Assembly (NCBI RefSeq): GCF_016861975.1
Contig: NZ_BOMB01000026.1
Span: 99,848 to 163,847, forward strand
From: Actinocatenispora rupis
Lineage (GTDB): Bacteria; Actinomycetota; Actinomycetes; Mycobacteriales; Micromonosporaceae
Direction: 5' to 3'
Length of the DNA stretch: 64,000 nt
Below the pieces are notes generated by a model that saw only the letters and a program-made list of their open reading frames with translations, was not told where the DNA came from and did no database searches. The position numbers were made by a program, and so were the translations under genes. This document shows, in pieces, positions 25,677-32,145 of the stretch. Position 1 is the first letter of the stretch. Each line of letters starts with the position of its first letter.

Positions 25677-27170
25677 ATGAACGCAGCCGATCGGCACGGG
25701 CCGCACCAGGGGACCACCGCTCCGGCGGCGCCGCACGCGTTGCCGCCGCTCGTGGTCGGGTTCGATCTGGACATGACGCTGCTGGACACCCGACCGGTGA
25801 TCGGCGCGGCGTACCGGGTGCTGGCGGCGGAGAGCGGCGTCGACATCGACGTCGACCTGGTGGTGAGCCGGCTCGGCCCGCCCCTGCCGGACGAGCTGGG
25901 CAACTGGTTCCCCGCCGAGCAGGTGCCGGCGATCGTCGACCGCTACCGCGAGATCTACCCGCGGTTCGTCGCGGAGCAGCAGGTGCTGCCCGGCGTCGTC
26001 GAGTCCCTCGCCGCGGTACGCGCGCAGCACGGCCGGTCCATCGTGGTCACCGCGAAGCACCCGGACGGTGCGCGCCGTCACCTCGACGCGGCCGGCTTCG
26101 ACGTGGCCGAACTGATCGGCTCGGCGTGGGCCGGCGGCAAGGCGACCGCGCTCACCGAGCACGCCGCCAGCGTGTACGTCGGGGACCACACCGCGGACAT
26201 CGCCGCAGGTAGGCAGGCCGGCGTGTACACGGTCGGGGTCGCCACCGGCGGCATCACCGCCGAGGAACTGGCCGCGGCCGGCGCCGACGTCGTCCTCGAC
26301 GACCTGACCGCCTTCCCCGCCGTACTCGACGAGTACCTGCGGGGGCGGCGGCTGGCCGCGCTGCGCGACCACCTGGCCGGGCTGGGCACGCTGCTGGTGG
26401 CGTTCTCCGGCGGCGCCGACTCGGCGTTCCTGCTCGCCGAGGCCGCCCGCGTACTCGGCCCCGACAACGTGGTCGCCGCGACCGCCGTGTCCCCGAGCCT
26501 GCCCGACAGCGAGCTGACCGCGGCGGCCGAGTTCGCCGCCGGCCTCGGCGTACGGCACCTGACCCCGCGTACCGACGAGATGGCCCGCGACGGCTACCGG
26601 GCGAACGCCGGCGACCGGTGCTACTTCTGCAAGGCCGAACTGCTCGACACGCTCGGCCCGCTCGCCGCCGAACTCGGCATGCCGCACGTCGCCACCGGTA
26701 CCAACGCCGACGACGCCGTCGCCGGGTTCCGGCCCGGCATCCGCGCGGCGCACGAGCGCGGCGCCGTCACCCCGCTGCGCGACGCCGGCCTCACCAAGGC
26801 CCAGATCCGGCACGCGTCACGCGAACTCGGCCTGTCCACCTGGGACAAGCCGGCCGCCGCGTGCCTGTCCAGCCGCATCGCGTACGGGATCCAGATCAGC
26901 CCGGACCGGCTCCGCCGCGTCGAACGCGCCGAGGCCACCCTCCGCGCGGCGCTCACCGACGCCGGCATCCCCGTCCGCAACCTGCGCGTACGCGACCTCG
27001 GCGACGCCGGCGCGCGCGTCGAGGTCGACCGGGAACTCGTGCCGGCAGTGGCCGCGCGTACCGACCTGCTCGCCGCGCTCGACGACTTCGGCACCGTCAC
27101 CGTCGACGACCGCGGATTCCGCTCCGGCGCGATGAACGAGCTGCTCACGGAGCCGTCCCGGTACCGCTGA
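25677..27170 (+). CDS. HAD phosphatase fused to LarE-type sulfur transferase
   Basis: 497 residues in two domains. Residues ~20-225 are a HAD hydrolase: GFDLDMTLLDTR (nucleophile Asp and acid Asp), VVTAKHPDGA (motif II Thr), a motif III Lys in AGGKATAL, and YVGDHTADI (motif IV). Residues ~228-497 are LarE: PP-loop FSGGADSAFLLAEAA (near 247), CYFCKAELLDTL, TGTNADD, and PAAACLSSRIAYG with the conserved cysteine near 405. LarE adds sulfur to the pyridinium dinucleotide precursor of the nickel-pincer cofactor of lactate racemase-type enzymes. Here larB, larC and a LarA-type gene are not adjacent. The CxxC plus the later Cys would give three cysteines, which suggests the Fe-S-cluster form (from family knowledge, uncertain). 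No frameshift or stop separates the halves. Confidence 0.92.
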   Translation: MNAADRHGPHQGTTAPAAPHALPPLVVGFDLDMTLLDTRPVIGAAYRVLAAESGVDIDVDLVVSRLGPPLPDELGNWFPAEQVPAIVDRYREIYPRFVAEQQVLPGVVESLAAVRAQHGRSIVVTAKHPDGARRHLDAAGFDVAELIGSAWAGGKATALTEHAASVYVGDHTADIAAGRQAGVYTVGVATGGITAEELAAAGADVVLDDLTAFPAVLDEYLRGRRLAALRDHLAGLGTLLVAFSGGADSAFLLAEAARVLGPDNVVAATAVSPSLPDSELTAAAEFAAGLGVRHLTPRTDEMARDGYRANAGDRCYFCKAELLDTLGPLAAELGMPHVATGTNADDAVAGFRPGIRAAHERGAVTPLRDAGLTKAQIRHASRELGLSTWDKPAAACLSSRIAYGIQISPDRLRRVERAEATLRAALTDAGIPVRNLRVRDLGDAGARVEVDRELVPAVAARTDLLAALDDFGTVTVDDRGFRSGAMNELLTEPSRYR

Positions 27171-27211
27171 CGTTCCGCCGGAAGCTCGGTCGCCAGCAGG
27201 TGTGTCCGGCG

Positions 27212-27249
27212 GATAATCTTGACGTCCCGGGCGGCGCGCGTGCCGCCCG
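27212..27249 (+). promoter_or_regulatory. Cold-shock gene promoter and 5' leader hairpin
   Basis: A -10-like GATAAT sits at 27212-27217; no good -35 is visible. The predicted transcript would begin near 27224, almost at a perfect 8-bp hairpin (CGGGCGGC 27228-27235 and GCCGCCCG 27242-27249, loop GCGCGT), leaving an ~85-nt leader before the GTG. Structured leaders are typical of regulated cold-shock mRNAs; regulation here is inference. Confidence 0.4.
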
Positions 27250-27311
27250 CGAGAGGCACCGGCGACACCCGTCCGGGCCTCTCCCGTCGCAGACGAGATA
27301 TGAGGTGCGCG

Positions 27312-27698
27312 GTGCCCACCGGGCGTGTCAAGTGGTACGACGAGGCCAAGGGCTTCGGCTTCCTGACCCAGGACGACGGCGGCGACGTCTTCGTGCACAA
27401 GGCCGCGCTGCCGGCCGGCACGGCGGCGCTCAAGCCCGGTCAGAAGGTCGAGTTCGGCGTCGTCGAGAGCCGCCGCGGCAACCAGGCCCTCTCGGTACGG
27501 CTGCTCGACGCGCCGCCGTCCCTCGCCGAACTCCGCCGCCGCCCGCCCGAGGAGCTGCACGGTCTCGTCGAGGACATGATCAAGGTACTGGAGGCCAAGG
27601 TCCAGCCGGAGCTGCGCCGCGGCCGCTACCCCGACCGCAAGTCCTCCGCCAAGATCGCGGAGCTGGTCCACGCCGTCGCGCGCGAGCTCGAAGCCTAG
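27312..27698 (+). CDS. Cold-shock domain protein, long actinobacterial type
   Basis: 128 residues. The cold-shock domain (1-65) has RNP1 KGFGFL and RNP2 VFVHK after the standard start [13 protein letters not shown]-terminal extension (66-128) is charged and helical ([30 protein letters not shown]), as in the longer CspB-type proteins of actinobacteria. It should bind single-stranded RNA or DNA. GTG 27312 is preferred over ATG 27300 because GAGGT lies 6-9 nt before it and the product then starts at the usual residue. Its stop codon lies in the loop of a 12-bp hairpin. Next to the menaquinone genes as in other actinomycetes. Confidence 0.95.
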   Translation: MPTGRVKWYDEAKGFGFLTQDDGGDVFVHKAALPAGTAALKPGQKVEFGVVESRRGNQALSVRLLDAPPSLAELRRRPPEELHGLVEDMIKVLEAKVQPELRRGRYPDRKSSAKIAELVHAVARELEA

Positions 27699-27709
27699 CT
27701 TCGAGCTCG
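27683..27709. terminator. Hairpin straddling the cold-shock stop codon
   Basis: Perfect 12-bp stem: arms 27683-27694 and 27698-27709, 3-nt loop CTA, with the TAG stop at 27696-27698. The remaining spacer to 27985 holds further imperfect GC hairpins (for example GGCCCC...GGGGCC near 27940) but no gene. Confidence 0.65.
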
Positions 27710-27985
27710 GGGGCGCTGCGGCGGCTCCGTTCGTCCGCTGGACTGCGTCGGACCGGGACTTGTGTGCTGACGCACACGGCGCCCCGTCCCGCCTTGCCCG
27801 CGAACGAACGGAGCTCGCCTCGCTCACGTCCCCCCACATCACCGTTGAACCTGGCATGGCATCAGTCCCGCCGGCTCCGGCCCTTCGGGCGGAGCCGGGT
27901 GGTGGCGGATTCGCTTGGTGCTGCGCGCTTTGCGGGCGGTGGCCCCGGCACTTCGGGCGGGGCCGGCGACGGGCGGAGCGGGGGC

Positions 27986-28804
27986 TCAGCGGAGGGGGCG
28001 GGGGAGGGCGGGGACGAAGCCGGCGTCGGCGGCTCGGGTGAGGAGGGCGTCGGCGGCGGCGTAGCCCTGGTCGCCGAGGTCGGCGGTGAACTCGTTGACG
28101 TACAGGTCGATGTGCTGGCGCGCGACGGCGGGGTCCATCTCCTGCGCGTGCGCGAGGACGTACTCGGCGCTCGCGCCGGGGTGGTCCCAGGCGTACCGCA
28201 CGGAGGCGCGGATCCAGTCGGTGGCGGCGGCCGGGTCGACGGTGCCGCGGCGGGCGAGGATGGCGCCGAGGGGGATCGGCAGGCCGGTGCTGGCCTCCCA
28301 CCATTCGCCGAGGTCGGCGAGCTTGGTGAGGCCGTGCCGCTGGTACGTGAAGCGCGCCTCGTGGATGACGAGGCCCGCGTCGTACGTGCCGTCGGCGACG
28401 CCCGGCATGATCGTGTCGAACGGGACGACCTTGATCGCGGCGGGCGTCACGTCCACCGCCCACAGCCGGAACAGCAGGTACGCGGTGGACCGGTCGCTCG
28501 GCACCGCCACCGTGGCGCCGCGCAGTACGCCGGGGTCGGTGGCGTCGCGGGTGAGCACGAGCGGTCCGCACCCGCGGCCGAGCGCCCCGCCGCACGGCAG
28601 CAGCTCGTACCTGTCGAGGAGCCAGGGCAGCGCCGCGTAGCTCACCTTGACCAGGTCGTACGCGCCCTGTTCGGCGGACCGGTTGGTCACGTCGATGTCC
28701 GCGTACGTGACGTCGAAGTCCGGCGCGCCCGGCACGAGGCCGTGCGTCAGCGCGTGGAACACGAACGTGTCGTTCGGGCAGGGGGAGAACGCCAGCGACG
28801 TCAT
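27986..28804 (-). CDS. mqnD: 1,4-dihydroxy-6-naphthoate synthase
   Basis: 272 residues, standard length. It opens with the MqnD signature SPCPNDTFVFHAL and has DVTYADIDVTNR, VKVSYAALPWLL, a periplasmic-binding-protein-like fold, and YDAGLVIHEARFTYQ near residue 145. It converts cyclic dehypoxanthinylfutalosine to 1,4-dihydroxy-6-naphthoate in the futalosine route to menaquinone. It lies 25 bp downstream of mqnB on the same strand, so an mqnB-mqnD operon is clear; mqnA, mqnC and mqnE are not in the window. Confidence 0.95.
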   Translation of the reverse strand: MTSLAFSPCPNDTFVFHALTHGLVPGAPDFDVTYADIDVTNRSAEQGAYDLVKVSYAALPWLLDRYELLPCGGALGRGCGPLVLTRDATDPGVLRGATVAVPSDRSTAYLLFRLWAVDVTPAAIKVVPFDTIMPGVADGTYDAGLVIHEARFTYQRHGLTKLADLGEWWEASTGLPIPLGAILARRGTVDPAAATDWIRASVRYAWDHPGASAEYVLAHAQEMDPAVARQHIDLYVNEFTADLGDQGYAAADALLTRAADAGFVPALPRPLR

Positions 28805-28829
28805 GCTGTTCCGACCTCCGGGTGGGGTG

Positions 28830-29501
28830 TCATACCGATTCGCGGATGGCGAAGACCTCGGTGAGGGCGCCGAGCGCGAGGTCCATCCGCCAGGCGCTCG
28901 TGTCGCGCGGGCCGATCATGTTCGAGATGGCCCGGATCTCCGAGTACGGCAGGCCCGCCTGGTGCGCCGCGCTGGCCACGCCGTACCCCTCCATGGCCTC
29001 GGCGAGCGCGTCGGGGTGCCGGGCGGCGAGTTCCGCGGCCCGCTCGGCGGTGCCCGTACCGGTGGTCACGGTCAACACCTTCCCGGTACGGAACTTGGGC
29101 AGGTGTACGAGGTTAGGGTCGGCGGGCAGCGTCGCCGTACCGAAGCCGAGGGTGTCGACGGACAGGAACCCGTCCGGCGAGTCCACCCCCAGGTCGGCGG
29201 CGACGGCCGCGGTACCGAGCACCACGTCGCCGATCTCGATCCGGCCGGGGAAGCCGCCGGCGACGCCGACACTCAGGACCGCCGAGTACGGCGCGCCCTC
29301 GGACTCGGCGAGCACGATCCGCCGGGCGGTGGCGGCCGCCGCCGCGGCCGGTCCGACGCCGACGACGACCAGGTCCAGGTCGGTGGCGTCCGGGGAGAGC
29401 GGATCCGGGTACACGGTCCCCTCGCCGAGCCCGGCCCGGACCGCGTCCCGCTCGGCGGGAACCGCCGTCGCGATGAGGAGGCGTGGGAGCATGTCCCTCA
29501 T
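28830..29501 (-). CDS. mqnB: Futalosine hydrolase
   Basis: 223 residues with the MTA/SAH nucleosidase fold: LLIATAVPAERDAV at the start, VVVGVGPAAAAAATAR, VLSVGVAGGFPGRIEIGDVVL, EAMEGYGVASAAHQAGLPY (substrate Glu) and ISNMIGPRD. MqnB removes the purine base from futalosine (or aminodeoxyfutalosine) in menaquinone synthesis. ATG 29501 has GAGGG 9 nt upstream; ATG 29492 is an alternative. It leads the two-gene unit with mqnD. Confidence 0.94.
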   Translation of the reverse strand: MRDMLPRLLIATAVPAERDAVRAGLGEGTVYPDPLSPDATDLDLVVVGVGPAAAAAATARRIVLAESEGAPYSAVLSVGVAGGFPGRIEIGDVVLGTAAVAADLGVDSPDGFLSVDTLGFGTATLPADPNLVHLPKFRTGKVLTVTTGTGTAERAAELAARHPDALAEAMEGYGVASAAHQAGLPYSEIRAISNMIGPRDTSAWRMDLALGALTEVFAIRESV

Positions 29502-29632
29502 TCAAGCGCACCCTCGGTGCCCCCTCACCGGCTCCCCCCACCAACCGGTCGAACTGGTACTTCCGGCGCCGTCCGCCCGATATCTGTCACCCGCCACGCC
29601 CCCGCCCGGCTCGTCGCCCCGGTACGTGGCGG

Positions 29633-31282
29633 TCAGGGCGGCGGGGTGCGGCGGCCCGGACGGTACAGGTGGTAGCCGGGCGGGACGATCGGCTCGGTGG
29701 TCCGGTCGTCCGCGGGTTCGTCGGCGGTACCGGGCATCCGCCGGGTCGGGTCCGGCGCCGTACCCGCGGGCTCCGCGGGCATCGGTCGGGTCGTCTCGGC
29801 GGGCATCGGGCGGGTCCGGTCGGCAGCCATGGGGCGGGTCTTGTCGGCGGTGGGGTCGGGGCGGGTGCCGTCGGGCACCGGTGACCGCGGCGCGACCCGT
29901 ACGGTGGGCTGTTCGTCGGGGCCGATCACGCCGCGGAGCCGCTGGGCCCGGAGCTGCCAGGCCCACCAGCCGACCCGGACCGCCGCGGCGACCACGCCGG
30001 CCGCGAGTATCGCGGTACCGACCCGGCCGGGCAGCGGCAGCAGCCCGATCGCCCCGCCGAGGACGAACGCCAGCATCAGCAGCGTCTCCGAGTGCGAGAA
30101 CGCCGACGCCCGCAGCTTCTCCGGCATCCGTTCCTGGATGACCGCGTCGACCGACAGCTTCGCCACCCCGCTCGCGAACGCCGTGACCAGGCACAACGCG
30201 GCGACCGTCCAGACACCGTAGAGGAGGGCGGCGCCGATGCCGGCGAGCGCGGTCGCCGCCAGCCCGACGGACTGGATCAGCAGCGGGCGGCGGATGGTGA
30301 GCCGCGTGCACACCGCGGTCGCCAGGAACGACCCGACACCGAGCCCACCCACCACCAACCCCAGCATCGCGTACTGCGGGACGTGGTACGAGCCTATGCG
30401 CAGCGCGAAGTCGCCGTCGCGTACCCGGAAGGCGAGGAACAGGGTGAGGAACCCGTACCCGGCGCGGAGGGTGGCGCTGCCGGCGAGCGCGGCCCACAGC
30501 AGCTTGCCGGACAGCACCTTGACCCCGTGTGTACGGAAGACCTGGAAGACGCGGGGCGGCGTCTCGGGCGGCTCGGAGTCGGCGCGCGGTGGCAGCCGCA
30601 GCGCCACGATCATGCCCAGCACGAACACCACCGTCGCCAGGCGCAGCGGCCACTGCGGACCGAACCACGCGGCGACCAACCCGACCCCACCGAGTACGGC
30701 GCCGGCGACGGTGCCGAACAGCGACGCGCGGGCACCGGCCTCGACCAGCCCGAGCCCGGGTGGCAGCAGCCGGGGCACCGCCGCCGACCGGGCCACCCCG
30801 TACGACCGGGAGAGGACCAGGACGCCGAACGCCGCCGGGTAGAGCGCGAACGTGTGCATCTGGTCGGAGATCACCCAGGCCAGGAACGCGCGGCCGAGCA
30901 TCGTCACCGCCAACGCGTACCGCCGGCCGTGGCGGAAGCGGTCCAGCACCGGGCCGACGACCGGCGCCAGCAACGCGAACGGCGCCATCGTGACCAGCAG
31001 GTACAGCGCGACCTTGGCGCGGGCGTCGCTGGTCGCGCCGGCGAAGAAGATCGTGCCGGCGAGCCCGATCGCGACGAGCGCGTCACCCGCGCAGGACGCG
31101 GCGTGCAGGTCGAGCAGCCGGATCATGCCGACGTCGCCGGCGCCGCCCTTGTCCCGCGCCGTACGGACATGTCCGACGGCGAACCGGCCGAGCCGCTCCG
31201 TACCGTCGAGGGCGGCCCGACCGCCGCGCAGGACGACCCGCGCGGCGGTGGCGACAGGACTCAGCGCGGGCATGACACCCAT
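29633..31282 (-). CDS. MFS transporter with Pro/Thr-rich repeat tail
   Basis: 549 residues. An N-terminal soluble stretch (1-50, ending HVRTARDKGGAGDVGM) precedes about 12 helices (DALVAIGLAGTIFFAG, VALYLLVTMAPFALLAPVVG, and others to ~450). A cytoplasmic tail (~455-549) carries repeated TRPM units (DKTRPMAADRTRPMPAETTR and so on). It lacks drug-pump motif C and resembles the actinobacterial MFS gene that normally sits beside DUF3027. Substrate unknown. It diverges from the DUF3027 gene across 80 bp. Threonine-rich repeats in the tail could be kinase targets (speculation). Confidence 0.88.
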   Translation of the reverse strand: MGVMPALSPVATAARVVLRGGRAALDGTERLGRFAVGHVRTARDKGGAGDVGMIRLLDLHAASCAGDALVAIGLAGTIFFAGATSDARAKVALYLLVTMAPFALLAPVVGPVLDRFRHGRRYALAVTMLGRAFLAWVISDQMHTFALYPAAFGVLVLSRSYGVARSAAVPRLLPPGLGLVEAGARASLFGTVAGAVLGGVGLVAAWFGPQWPLRLATVVFVLGMIVALRLPPRADSEPPETPPRVFQVFRTHGVKVLSGKLLWAALAGSATLRAGYGFLTLFLAFRVRDGDFALRIGSYHVPQYAMLGLVVGGLGVGSFLATAVCTRLTIRRPLLIQSVGLAATALAGIGAALLYGVWTVAALCLVTAFASGVAKLSVDAVIQERMPEKLRASAFSHSETLLMLAFVLGGAIGLLPLPGRVGTAILAAGVVAAAVRVGWWAWQLRAQRLRGVIGPDEQPTVRVAPRSPVPDGTRPDPTADKTRPMAADRTRPMPAETTRPMPAEPAGTAPDPTRRMPGTADEPADDRTTEPIVPPGYHLYRPGRRTPPP

Positions 31283-31362
31283 CCTGACGCATCACCGCGC
31301 CGAACCACAGCATCGGCGGGGGCCGGCGTACGCGGGGGCGTGGCGCGCGGGACAATACCGGA

Positions 31363-32145
31363 GTGACGAGTGAGTCCGAACCCCAGAGCCCCGCACCCCG
31401 GCGCCGATCCGTCCGGCTGGACGCCACCTGCGCCGACGCGGTGGATCTGGCCCGGGCCGCGCTCGTCGAGACCGACCTCGCCGACGACGCGTCCGTCGGC
31501 GACCACCTCGGCGCCCGCGCCGAGGGCGAGCGGCTCGTGACGCACCTGTTCGAGTGCCTGCTCCCCGGCTACCGCGGCTGGCGGTACGCGGTGACCGTGA
31601 CGCGCATCGCCCGCAGCAAGATCGTCACCGTCTGCGAGACGAACCTGCTGCCCGGCCCGGACGCGATCCTCGCGCCGTCCTGGGTTCCGTGGCAGGAGCG
31701 GGTGCGCCCCGGAGACCTCGGCGTCGGCGACCTGATGCCGACCGAGGCGGACGACGACCGCCTCGCCCCGGCGTACCTGGAGTCGGACGATCCGGCCGTC
31801 GAGGAGACCGCCACCGAGCTCGGCCTCGGCCGCCTGCGCGTGATGAGCCGGCCGGGCCGCCTCGACACCGCCGAGCGCTGGTACGAGGGGGACGCCGGGC
31901 CGTCCGCCGCCATCGCCAAGGCCGCCCCCGCCGACGCCCGCTGCGGCACCTGCGGGTTCTACCTGCCGGTCGCCGGCTCGCTGCGCGCCATCTTCGGCGT
32001 CTGCGGCAACCTGTTCGCCCCCGACGACGGCCGCGTCGTCAGCGCCGACCACGGCTGCGGCGCGCACTCCGAGGTGGTCGCCGAGGCCGCCACCGTCGAC
32101 GCCCTCACCACCGTGTACGACGACGCGTCCGTGGAACGTGTCTGA
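31363..32145 (+). CDS. DUF3027 domain protein
   Basis: 260 residues, matching actinobacterial DUF3027: an early helix DAVDLARAALVETDLADDA, the core HLFECLLPGYRGWRYAVTVTR, TVCETNLLPGPDAILAPSWVPW, and a C-terminal Cys cluster CGTCGFYLP...CGNLFAPDDGRVVS.DHGCGAH that could bind a metal. Function not established. GTG 31363 follows a weak ribosome site. Its last 8 nt overlap the start of the sacsin-like ATPase gene, so the two are translationally coupled and probably act together. Confidence 0.93.
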   Translation: MTSESEPQSPAPRRRSVRLDATCADAVDLARAALVETDLADDASVGDHLGARAEGERLVTHLFECLLPGYRGWRYAVTVTRIARSKIVTVCETNLLPGPDAILAPSWVPWQERVRPGDLGVGDLMPTEADDDRLAPAYLESDDPAVEETATELGLGRLRVMSRPGRLDTAERWYEGDAGPSAAIAKAAPADARCGTCGFYLPVAGSLRAIFGVCGNLFAPDDGRVVSADHGCGAHSEVVAEAATVDALTTVYDDASVERV

